Assembly: GCA_036725605.1 (NCBI GenBank) | Contig: DAIMDW010000024.1 | Coordinates: forward strand, 39,976 to 103,975 | DNA length: 64,000 bases | Source: CALBTQ01 sp036725605 | GTDB taxonomy: Bacteria; Lernaellota; Lernaellaia; Lernaellales; Lernaellaceae | Direction of reading: 5' to 3' | In this document: piece after piece, positions 17,188-24,717 of the stretch | How the letters are laid out: every line of letters starts with the position of its first letter | How positions within the stretch are numbered: the first letter of the stretch is position 1 | Notes under the pieces: generated by a model | Seen by the model: only the letters and a program-made list of their open reading frames with translations | Told to the model about the DNA's origin: nothing | The model's database searches: none | Translations under genes and position numbers: made by a program

Positions 17188-17231
17188 AACGCGGGGCGGA
17201 CGGTCAAGCGTCCGTCCCGTCGCGTTTTGTT
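17188..17231 (+). terminator. Possible terminator after the Hsp20 gene
   Basis: A GC-rich imperfect stem (GGGGCGGACG / CGTCCGTCCC, loop GTCAAG) is followed shortly by GTTTTGTT. It lies about 20 bases after the stop codon. Confidence 0.5.
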
Positions 17232-17261
17232 CGCCAAAACGGGATTTTCCGCAACTTGTAA

Positions 17262-17290
17262 TTGACTTGCCGGTCGGCAAAGTGTAGAAC
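17262..17290 (+). promoter_or_regulatory. Sigma-70-type promoter before mgtE
   Basis: TTGACT at 17262-17267, a 17-base spacer, and TAGAAC at 17285-17290 match five and four consensus bases. Transcription would start near 17297, leaving a leader of about 46 bases. That is too short to hold a magnesium riboswitch. Confidence 0.45.
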
Positions 17291-17342
17291 AGCCACGACC
17301 AAATCGGGATACTTTACCGACCGTCCGAACCGGAGGTGCGCC

Positions 17343-18701
17343 GTGGAAGCCGGAAGCCGCCGCATTCATATCCTCGCCGATACCCTCCGACGGTTGCTGC
17401 ATCGAAAAGCCACGGTCAACCTTGTCAAAATAATCAATAAAACGCACTCGGCCGACATGGCCTCGGCCTTCAACTACCTGTCGCACAAAGACGGCCGGAT
17501 GATTTTCGAGCTGTTGCCGACGGTCGAGGTCGCCGCCGAGGTGCTCTCGGAAATGTCCATTTCCGTGCGCGAGGATTTTCTCGACGAACTGGCGCCGGAG
17601 CGGCTGGCCAAGATCTTCCAGGAAATGTCGACCGACGACGCGGCGCAGATCATGGAGGAGATCGAGGACGAGGAGCGCCGGGCGAAGATCCTCGAATTGA
17701 TGAAGGACGAGGATTCCGAAGAGGTCGAGGAACTGCTCAGCTACGAAGAGTACACCGCCGGCCGCATCATGAGCCCGGATTTCTTCGCGCTGCCCAAGAC
17801 CATGGAAGCCGGCGACGCCATCCGCGAACTGCGCAAAGCCAGCGAAGCGGAGATGGTGTTTTACGTGTACGTCATCGACGAGGAGGAGGCGCTCCAGGGC
17901 GTGGTCAGCTTGCGGCAACTGGTCACCGTGCCGCCGGAAACGACGCTCGAATCGATGATGGAAAAGGACGTCGTTTTCGTCGAGACGCACGAGGACCAGG
18001 AGGAAGTGGCGCGGCAGGTCGCCCGGTACAACCTGCTGGCGATCCCGGTCATCAACCAGGAACACAAGCTGGTGGGCATCATCACCGTCGACGACGTGAT
18101 CGACGTCGTGTCCGACGAGGCGACCGAAGACTTGATGAAATTGGCCGGTACCAGCGAAGAGGAAATCACCTCGTCGTCGGTGTTTCGCAGTGCGCAGATC
18201 CGCCTGCCCTGGCTGTTCGCCAGTTGGATCGGCGGGCTGTTGGCCTCGCGGGTGATCGCGCACTTCAGCGACGCCATCGCGCAGATAGCCGCGCTGGCCG
18301 CGTTCATGCCCATCGTCGTGGGCATGGGCGGCAACATCGGCATTCAGGCCACGACGATCACCGTGCGCGGTCTGGCCACGCATCGCCTCGCCACCGGGCG
18401 GCTGTTCCGCTACGTGTTCAAAGAGCTGAGCGTCGGCCTGGTGCTCGGAGCGATCTACGGCATCCTGCTGGGCATCGCCGGTTCGCTGCTGTACCGCGGC
18501 AACATCAGCCTGGGCCTGGCCGCCGGTCTGGGTTTGTTCACCTCGATGTGCCTGGCCTCGGTGATGGGCTCGGCGCTGCCGTTGATTTTCCACCGCATGG
18601 GCATCGACCCGGCGGTCGCCAGCGGTCCGTTCGTCACCACCACCATCGACATTCTGGGCGTCGGCTCCTACTTCATGATCGCCACGGCGATTATGCTCTA
18701 A
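17343..18701 (+). CDS. mgtE: Magnesium transporter MgtE
   Basis: A Mg2+ channel/transporter of the inner membrane gated by cytoplasmic Mg2+. It has the N-terminal MgtE superhelical domain (about 30-130), a pair of CBS domains (about 135-255, with GVVSLRQLV and VGIITVDDVIDVV), a connecting helix, and five membrane helices with the family motifs (FMPIVVGMGGNIGIQATTITVRGLA). The length of 452 fits the family. GTG 17343 is chosen because GGAGG lies six bases upstream; the frame is open further upstream, but that would cover the promoter. recO follows two bases after the stop. Confidence 0.94.
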   Translation: MEAGSRRIHILADTLRRLLHRKATVNLVKIINKTHSADMASAFNYLSHKDGRMIFELLPTVEVAAEVLSEMSISVREDFLDELAPERLAKIFQEMSTDDAAQIMEEIEDEERRAKILELMKDEDSEEVEELLSYEEYTAGRIMSPDFFALPKTMEAGDAIRELRKASEAEMVFYVYVIDEEEALQGVVSLRQLVTVPPETTLESMMEKDVVFVETHEDQEEVARQVARYNLLAIPVINQEHKLVGIITVDDVIDVVSDEATEDLMKLAGTSEEEITSSSVFRSAQIRLPWLFASWIGGLLASRVIAHFSDAIAQIAALAAFMPIVVGMGGNIGIQATTITVRGLATHRLATGRLFRYVFKELSVGLVLGAIYGILLGIAGSLLYRGNISLGLAAGLGLFTSMCLASVMGSALPLIFHRMGIDPAVASGPFVTTTIDILGVGSYFMIATAIML

Positions 18702-18703
18702 CC

Positions 18704-19495
18704 ATGGCCGGAAAGATTCTCACCACGCCGGCCGTCGTCTTGCGGCGGTATCCGCTCGGCGAATCCGATCGCATTCTGGTGCTGTACACCAAAGAGCACG
18801 GGCTGATTCGCGCGGTGGCCAAGGGCGCGCGCAAATCCAAGAAGCGCTACGGCGGCATTCTGGATCTGCTGTATCACCTCGAGGTCGAACTCACGCGCCG
18901 CAAGAGCCCGCTGCTGTTGCTCGGCCACGCGCGGCTGCTCGACGCCTACCGGCCGCTGTCGCTGGAATTGATGCGGCTGGCCGCCGGATGCTATCTCGCC
19001 GAGGTCGCCGCGTCCTTCGCCGCCGAGGATCAGCCCGAGCCGGAAACCTTCAACGCGTTGACTTCTTCGCTGCGCGGTTTGTGCCACGGCCGGGATGCCG
19101 GCGCGCTCAGTCGGTTGGTCGAACTGCGCACGCTCGATCACGCGGGGCTCGCGCCGCGGCTGGATATCTGCACGGTCACCGGCCGCACGCTGCGCGAGGA
19201 CGAGACGGCGGCCTTCGAACCGCATCGCGGCGGCACGGTTTGTCTGAACAAGGCGCTGCCGCATTCGCCGCGCCTGGCGCCCGAAACGAGGCGGGCGATG
19301 TGCCGGGTGCTCGAGTGTCCGTTGCCCGAAGCGTTGCGCATCGAGTGGACGCGCGAACAGTCCGTCGAGGCGCGCGCCGCCATGCAGGCGATGATCACCT
19401 ACCACACCAGCCGCCCGTTGTATTCGCGCGCCTTCGCCGAGGCCGCCGCGCGGTATCTGCGCGAGCGGAAGAAAGCGGCGGGCGCAGGTCAGTAG
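18704..19495 (+). CDS. recO: DNA repair protein RecO
   Basis: RecO loads RecA on SSB-coated DNA with RecR in gap repair. The N-terminal OB-fold shows the family start (TPAVVLRRYPLGESDRILVLYTKEHGLIRAVAKGARK), followed by the helical C-terminal domain. 263 residues is typical. The zinc-binding cysteines common in RecO are not retained (DICTVTGRTL replaces the expected CxxC); many RecO proteins lack them. It starts two bases after the mgtE stop and is probably co-transcribed. Confidence 0.88.
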   Translation: MAGKILTTPAVVLRRYPLGESDRILVLYTKEHGLIRAVAKGARKSKKRYGGILDLLYHLEVELTRRKSPLLLLGHARLLDAYRPLSLELMRLAAGCYLAEVAASFAAEDQPEPETFNALTSSLRGLCHGRDAGALSRLVELRTLDHAGLAPRLDICTVTGRTLREDETAAFEPHRGGTVCLNKALPHSPRLAPETRRAMCRVLECPLPEALRIEWTREQSVEARAAMQAMITYHTSRPLYSRAFAEAAARYLRERKKAAGAGQ

Positions 19496-20158
19496 CGTCG
19501 AGTCTTTCCTGTCCGACTTTTTGGGGCTTGTCGGCTCAGGTTGACCTCGATTTCCTCCAGCCCGTAGGGCGCAGGTTAGTAGCGAAGGGCGAAGCTCTGG
19601 TATAAGACGTAGCAACATCAATCAAACCCCTGAAAGGGGTGTAGGTGATGCCCGCCGCCGGATCATGTTCACTAGTGGGTGCCACGATCTTGCCCAAAAA
19701 GCCTGGACATGCTGCCGTGAAAAGCACACCTTTGGCTATCGCCAAAAGTGTGGCACACAGAAAAATGACCGTCATTCCGTGTGCCACAGTTTTCGCCTCA
19801 GGCGAAAGCTGTGCTCGTACACCACCAAACACGGCCATGTACCTGCGGAACAAGACCGTGGCACCCGGCGTGTTTGGAAGAAAATGGGAAGTGCAAAAAA
19901 AAGGAAGCACAGTCGCCGGTCTGCTTGTGTTCGCCGGTCGTCGGGATTGAAAGGGGTCGGTCGGGATTTCATCCACCATGCGTCACCCCCTCCCGTAACT
20001 TTCATCTTTGATGAAAGTCTAACCAAGTATGGTTATTATTTAAAATAGTAATGAATTAGAGCCGCTTTTCACTCCTTATTTCAGGCTGTTTTCCTTGATT
20101 ATTCGCTTGCGCCTTTGCTTAAATACCGTTAGCATCTCCCGCCGGAAGGAAAGGACCG
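19496..20158. repeat. Intergenic region with an inverted copy of the 57.4-57.9 kb repeat element
   Basis: No gene is seen. 19724-19815 carries two hairpin modules (GCACACC-TTTGGC..GCCAAAAGTGTGG and GTGCCACAGTTTTCGCC..GGCGAAAGCTGTGC) that match, in reverse orientation, the modules at 57486-57900. 19981-20042 (stem CTTTCATC/GATGAAAG then TATGGTTATTATT) is the reverse of 57421-57480. The two loci are therefore inverted copies of one composite element. A weak promoter-like pair for the next gene lies at 20095-20100 (TTGATT) and 20119-20124 (TTAAAT). Confidence 0.7.
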
Positions 20159-21292
20159 ATGCGCGTCGGAATCAACGCCACCAAAGCGCTCGAACGCGAA
20201 ACCGGGGTGGGCAGCTACACCTACAACCTGGTGCGCTCGCTCGCCCGCCGGTCCGAAGCCGCCGCGTCGCTGCGCCTTTATCTGATGCACGGCCCCGCCC
20301 CTTCGATTATTGACGGCGACGGCCTGAGCGCGTCGGTCGGCCGACTCAACTTCGGCGGCAGCGCCCCGCGCATTCTGTGGGAACAATTCGGCCTGCCCGC
20401 CCTCGCCCGGCGCGATGGCCTCGATCTGTTGCATTACGTCGACCACGCCCTGCCGCTGTGGGGGCGCCCCTGCCCGGTGGTCATCACCGTGCACGACCTG
20501 GCCTTTTATCGCCTGCCGACGATGTACAATTTCAGCCGCCGTCATTACAAGCGGTTCGTCGGCCTGCGCAGCATCCGCCGGGCGGCGCGGGTGATTACCC
20601 CCAGCGTGGCCACGCGTGAGGAGATCATCGCCCTGGCGGGGATCGATCCGGCGCGGGTGACGGTCATCCCCTACGGTCTGGACGAGCAGTTCAGGCCGCT
20701 GGACGAGGCGGCGCAGCGGCGCGCGCGCGAGGATTTCGACCTGACGCGGCCTTATTTTTTGTTCGTTGGCACGCTGCAACCACGCAAGAACCTGCGACAT
20801 TTGATTGCCGCCTTCGCGCGTCTGGTGCAGGAACGCGGCCTGCCGCACGAGCTGGTTCTCGCCGGCGGCGAGGGGTGGCTCAGCGGCGACCTGGTGCGCT
20901 TCGCCGGCGAGCATCGCGTGGCCGATCGGTTGCGCCTGTTCGGCACCGTGCCGCAGGAAAAGCTGCCGACGCTGTATAACTGCGCGGAATTGCTGGTATT
21001 TCCTTCGTGGTACGAAGGCTTCGGGCTGCCGCCGCTGGAGGCGATGGCCTGCGGCGTGCCGGTTGTCGCGTCCAACCGAACGAGTATCCCGGAGGTCGTC
21101 GGCGACGCCGGGTTGCTGGTCGAGCCGCAGGATGTCGATGCCCTCGCCGATGCGATGGGCCGGGTTGTCGACGATGAAGCGCTACGCTTGCGCCTGCGCC
21201 AGGCCGGGCCGGAGCGCGCGCGGCAGTTCAGTTGGGATCGCGCCGCCGCCGCGACTCTGGACGTGTACCGGCAGGTGTGCGGGGAGGAGTGA
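20159..21292 (+). CDS. GT4-family glycosyltransferase
   Basis: A 377-residue retaining GT-B glycosyltransferase of the GT1/GT4 superfamily, probably mannosyl- or glucosyl-transferring for a surface glycan. Landmarks are ETGVGSYTYNLVRSL (N-terminal glycine loop), VITVHDLAFYRLP, the C-terminal domain start YFLFVGTLQPRKNLRHLI, and the EX7E motif region (FPSWYEGFGLPPLEAMACGVPVV, near residues 281-303). A GGAAGGAAAGGA site precedes the ATG. The next gene starts one base after its stop, so they form an operon. Confidence 0.9.
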   Translation: MRVGINATKALERETGVGSYTYNLVRSLARRSEAAASLRLYLMHGPAPSIIDGDGLSASVGRLNFGGSAPRILWEQFGLPALARRDGLDLLHYVDHALPLWGRPCPVVITVHDLAFYRLPTMYNFSRRHYKRFVGLRSIRRAARVITPSVATREEIIALAGIDPARVTVIPYGLDEQFRPLDEAAQRRAREDFDLTRPYFLFVGTLQPRKNLRHLIAAFARLVQERGLPHELVLAGGEGWLSGDLVRFAGEHRVADRLRLFGTVPQEKLPTLYNCAELLVFPSWYEGFGLPPLEAMACGVPVVASNRTSIPEVVGDAGLLVEPQDVDALADAMGRVVDDEALRLRLRQAGPERARQFSWDRAAAATLDVYRQVCGEE

Positions 21293-21293
21293 G

Positions 21294-22418
21294 ATGGTCA
21301 TTGGCTGGCTTCCGGACATGGACGAAACTCCCCTCGCCCTCGTTGGCGGGCGGCTATGGTTGCCCGAGGGATTGCGGCGCGGCGACATCATTATTAAAGA
21401 GGGGCGCATTTCCGCGCTCGGCGAGGTGAAGATTCCCTTCGGCGCACGCGTCGTTGAAGTGCCGGATTTGTTGATCGCGCCCGGGCTGATCGACGCGGAT
21501 CATCCGCTGGCCGACGATTGCTTGCCGCCGCTGCTGCCCGGGCCGTATGGCGATCGGGCGGGGCGCGAGGCGGAGTTCGAACGCGCGCAGCCGGCCACAT
21601 GGGTCGCGGCGCAAAAACTCGCCGCCGGCAAGCGGGCGCGGGCCGGGGCCCTCGCCTGCCTACGCAACGGGGTGACGGTGGCGGTCAGTACTTCGGCGGA
21701 AAAGCCGGCGGTGCTGCGCGCGACGAAAACGGCGTTCATCGAGTCGCTGGATCTGGAGAGGAATCCGGAGAAGATTTTCAAAAAGGCCGGCAAACATGCG
21801 GTGGCCGTGCGCCTGGCCGACGGCAGCAACTGGAACGCAACGCGGGAGTTCGCCAAGCTGGAGGCGGCGGGCGGCGTGGGCCCGCACACGCTGGCGGTCG
21901 GTTGCGCCGGACTGAGCGTGGAGCAGGCGGGGCGGTTGGCCGAGGCCGGGGCGCACCTGGTGTGGCGGCCGGCTGTCGATCGGTTCGTGCTGGGACATAG
22001 TTGGCCGGTCGAATTGATCAAAGCGGCGGGCGACAGGCTGTTGTTGGGCGCGGGATCGCGCAGAGATGGCGGCGAGGGGCTGCTGCAAACGTTGCAACTG
22101 GCCGAAAAGATAGGCAAACTAGCACCGAATGCGCTGATTGACGCGGTGACGAATCGCGCGGCGCGGGCCTTGAAGATCGCGGCGGGCGCGCTGGAAGTTG
22201 GCAAATGGGGCGATTTTTCGCTTTGGCGGGCGGAAACGATGGAGGAAGCCCTGTTCCGCCAGGGGAAAGCGGCGCTGCAAATGACCATTGTGGGTGGACA
22301 GGTGATGCTGACGCGGAAGGAGTGGCGCGACGCCCTGCCCAATCGCAAGCAAATGAAGCCCGTGGCCGACGAAGACAACTTGTTGTCCGTCATCGCGCCG
22401 CCGGAATGTTTCACGTGA
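21294..22418 (+). CDS. Amidohydrolase-like protein lacking the catalytic metal ligands
   Basis: A 374-residue protein with the amidohydrolase superfamily frame: an N-terminal beta-sandwich (LALVGGRLWLPEGLRRGDIIIKEGRISALG), the PGLID strand, and a C-terminal segment resembling the usual closing (NRAARALKIAAGALEVGKWGDFSLWRAE). The HxH metal motif after PGLIDA is replaced by DADHPLADD, and the usual GTDS aspartate site reads LGAGSRRD. Catalysis by the standard mechanism is therefore unlikely. ATG 21294 lies behind GGGGAGGAG. The final codons and stop lie inside a parS site. It may be a structural relic or a regulatory homolog. Confidence 0.75.
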   Translation: MVIGWLPDMDETPLALVGGRLWLPEGLRRGDIIIKEGRISALGEVKIPFGARVVEVPDLLIAPGLIDADHPLADDCLPPLLPGPYGDRAGREAEFERAQPATWVAAQKLAAGKRARAGALACLRNGVTVAVSTSAEKPAVLRATKTAFIESLDLERNPEKIFKKAGKHAVAVRLADGSNWNATREFAKLEAAGGVGPHTLAVGCAGLSVEQAGRLAEAGAHLVWRPAVDRFVLGHSWPVELIKAAGDRLLLGAGSRRDGGEGLLQTLQLAEKIGKLAPNALIDAVTNRAARALKIAAGALEVGKWGDFSLWRAETMEEALFRQGKAALQMTIVGGQVMLTRKEWRDALPNRKQMKPVADEDNLLSVIAPPECFT

Positions 22419-22422
22419 AACA
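22407..22422. promoter_or_regulatory. parS: parS site (perfect palindrome)
   Basis: TGTTTCACGTGAAACA is a perfect 16-base palindrome matching the bacterial parS consensus, the nucleation site for ParB-CTP clamps in chromosome segregation. It includes the last codons and the TGA stop (22416-22418) of the amidohydrolase-like gene. parS clusters normally lie within a few percent of the genome from oriC, in agreement with dnaA 16 kb away. Confidence 0.92.
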
Positions 22423-22448
22423 TCGTCCGGCAACCGAAGAGTAGCAAT

Positions 22449-22592
22449 GGGCCGAATATATGGCGGCCCTGTTGTGACCCAGGGATGGGTCGCCATTTTC
22501 GGCGACGATGTGAGTCGCCGAAAATGAAGGGAGACGAAAACCGCGCTTTTCGTCGACCGTCAACCAACAAAGACAGGGACGGCTTTGTTGGT
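22449..22592. repeat. Series of stem-loops between two parS sites
   Basis: Successive inverted repeats fill the spacer: 22449-22454 with 22464-22469 (6 bp), 22494-22506 with 22514-22526 (13 bp perfect, CATTTTCGGCGAC arm), 22533-22540 with 22547-22554 (8 bp), and 22563-22572 with 22583-22592 (10 bp). None has a T-run on the plus strand typical of a terminator. They may structure the mnmG leader RNA or the centromere-like DNA. Confidence 0.75.
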
Positions 22593-22601
22593 AGTCGAAA
22601 T

Positions 22602-22617
22602 AGTTTCACGTGGAACA
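22602..22617. promoter_or_regulatory. parS: Second parS site (near-perfect)
   Basis: AGTTTCACGTGGAACA differs from the TGTTTCACGTGGAACA form of parS at one outer base. It lies 16 bases before the mnmG start codon and 180 bases after the first parS. Natural parS arrays tolerate such outer-position changes. Confidence 0.8.
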
Positions 22618-22632
22618 TCGCCCGAGGAGCGA

Positions 22633-24510
22633 ATGGAAGAACATTACGATCTGCTGGTGATCGGGGCCGGCCACGCCGGGGTCGAGGCGGCCTTTGTCGG
22701 CGCGCGACTGGGCCTGCAGGTGTGCCTGGTGACCCTCGCTGTCGAGGCGGTCGCCCGCATGTCTTGCAATCCGGCCATCGGCGGCATGGCCAAGGGCCAC
22801 TTGGTGCGCGAAATCGACGCGATGGGCGGCGTGATGGGCAAGGTCGCCGACGCCACGGGCATCCAATTTCGCCGTTTGGGCACGAAAAAGGGCGCTGCGG
22901 TGCGCTCGCGGCGCTGTCAATCGGACATGGACAACTACAGCCGCGTCATGCGCGCGCTGGTCGAGCAGGAACCGCTGATTCATCTGCGGCAGGACCGCAT
23001 CGATCGCCTGGTGCTCGACGGGAACCGGGTGGCCGGCGGGCAGGGGTTTTCCGGCCGGGTGTACCGGGCGAAAGCGACGATCCTCACCGCCGGGACGTTC
23101 CTGCGCGGTTTGCTGCACATCGGAATGACCCACTTTGCCGGCGGCCGGTTGGGCGACGCGCCGGCGAATATGCTGTCGGAGCATTTAATCGAACTCGGCC
23201 TGCCCCTCGGTCGGCTGAAAACGGGCACCTGCCCGCGCCTGGACGGCAACACCATCGACTACGCCGCGCTGGAGGCGCAACCGGGCGACGAGCACCCCTC
23301 GTTTTTCTCCTTCGAAACGCAGCCGCACGCCGTCGAGCAGGTTCCCTGCCACATCACCTACACCAACGAGCGCACGCACGAGATCATCCGCAGCGGTCTG
23401 GATGAAAGCCCGTTGTTTTCGGGGAAAATCCAGGGCGTCGGCACGCGGTACTGCCCGAGCATCGAGGATAAAGTCGTGCGCTTTCCAGAAAAGCTGTCGC
23501 ACCAGATCTTCGTCGAGCCGGAAGGGCGGCACACGACCGAGGTGTACCCCAACGGCATCTCGACCAGCCTGCCGTTCGCGGTGCAGTTGGCCTACGTGCG
23601 CAGCATTCCGGGCTTCGAGCGGGCGGAGATCGTGCGGCCAGGCTACGCGGTCGAGTACGATTACCTCAATCCGGTCCACCTGCTCCCGACGCTGGAGGTC
23701 AAGGCGGTGGAAAACCTCTTTTTTGCCGGTCAGGTGAACGGCACCAGCGGCTATGAAGAGGCGGCGGCACAAGGTATGGTAGCGGCCATCAACGCTTGCC
23801 ACAAGATATTGGGTCGCCAGCCTCTCATTCTGGCGCGCGACCAGGCGATGATCGGCGTGCTGGTCGACGATCTGGTGACCAAGGGAGCCGACGAACCCTA
23901 CCGTATGTTCACCAGCCGGGCCGAATACCGCCTGCTGCTGCGCGAGGACAACGCCGATTTACGCCTGACGCCGTTGGCCGCCGAGTTGGGGTTGATTTCG
24001 CCGGCGCACGGCGCGGCGGTGGCGGCGAAAAAGGCTGCTATTGAGAACGAGTTGCAACGTCTAGCCGAAACCTACGTACGGCCGGTGGCCGGCGTGCTGG
24101 ACTGGCTGCGGAACAAGGGATCGGCTCCGATCGTCAACAAGACCTCACTGGCCGAGTTGCTGCGCCGCCACGAACTTGACTATGCCGACCTGGCGTCGCT
24201 GGACGAACACCGGCCGCCGCTGGACGCCACGATCATCGAGCAGGTCGAGATTCAGAACACCTACAGCGGTTACCTGGATCGTCAGGCCGACCAGGCGCGG
24301 CGGTTGCGTGAGGCTGAAGCCGTCGAGTTGCCGCCGGACATCCCGTACCGCGAGTTGCCCGGATTGTCCAACGAGCTGGCCGGTAAGCTGGCCGCGGTGC
24401 AGCCGCGCACGCTGGGGCAGGCCGGCCGCATCCCGGGCATCACGCCGGCCGCGTTGCAGGTATTGATGGTCTATTTGCACCGCCGCCGGGCCGAAACCGA
24501 CGCCAAATAG
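22633..24510 (+). CDS. mnmG: tRNA uridine-34 5-carboxymethylaminomethyl modification enzyme MnmG
   Basis: An FAD-dependent enzyme that with MnmE modifies U34 of tRNAs reading two-fold codon boxes. It has the N-terminal dinucleotide-binding GAGHAGVEAA (about residues 10-19), the signatures SCNPAIGGMAKGHLVREIDAMGG, TGTCPRLDG and GQVNGTSGYEEAAAQG, and a C-terminal helical MnmE-binding domain. 625 residues is the normal length. ATG 22633 (MEEHYDLLVIGAG) is chosen for the GAGGAG site. mnmE and rsmG, common neighbours, are absent; two parS sites lie just upstream. Confidence 0.97.
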   Translation: MEEHYDLLVIGAGHAGVEAAFVGARLGLQVCLVTLAVEAVARMSCNPAIGGMAKGHLVREIDAMGGVMGKVADATGIQFRRLGTKKGAAVRSRRCQSDMDNYSRVMRALVEQEPLIHLRQDRIDRLVLDGNRVAGGQGFSGRVYRAKATILTAGTFLRGLLHIGMTHFAGGRLGDAPANMLSEHLIELGLPLGRLKTGTCPRLDGNTIDYAALEAQPGDEHPSFFSFETQPHAVEQVPCHITYTNERTHEIIRSGLDESPLFSGKIQGVGTRYCPSIEDKVVRFPEKLSHQIFVEPEGRHTTEVYPNGISTSLPFAVQLAYVRSIPGFERAEIVRPGYAVEYDYLNPVHLLPTLEVKAVENLFFAGQVNGTSGYEEAAAQGMVAAINACHKILGRQPLILARDQAMIGVLVDDLVTKGADEPYRMFTSRAEYRLLLREDNADLRLTPLAAELGLISPAHGAAVAAKKAAIENELQRLAETYVRPVAGVLDWLRNKGSAPIVNKTSLAELLRRHELDYADLASLDEHRPPLDATIIEQVEIQNTYSGYLDRQADQARRLREAEAVELPPDIPYRELPGLSNELAGKLAAVQPRTLGQAGRIPGITPAALQVLMVYLHRRRAETDAK

Positions 24511-24717
24511 CTTCCTACCATTCGAAATTGTAACGAAATTCCGGTTAATCGAAGATTTTTTGTGTCGGTAAAATATTAAAGACTTTTCTTTTTTTTTAAA
24601 ACCGGGTAACTAGTATTTAAGATTTTCGGGGAAATGGGCGATGGGAAGAATATGCCTCGCATTAGAGGGTCAGGACTCTTGTGCGGCAAGAGTAGTACAA
24701 CCCAAGCGGGATAATCG
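24511..24717. promoter_or_regulatory. Leader region of the ParA/MinD-type gene with hairpin
   Basis: A 207-bp gap, A/T-rich at 24525-24625. A 7-bp perfect stem (ACTCTTG 24675-24681, CAAGAGT 24687-24693, loop TGCGG) sits 25 bases before the start codon. It lacks a following T-run, so it is more likely a leader structure than a terminator. Confidence 0.4.

Noticed and set aside
17231..17342. Magnesium riboswitch (M-box or ykkC-like leader) before mgtE
   Set aside because: The inferred leader is only about 46 bases and no conserved riboswitch core is seen.
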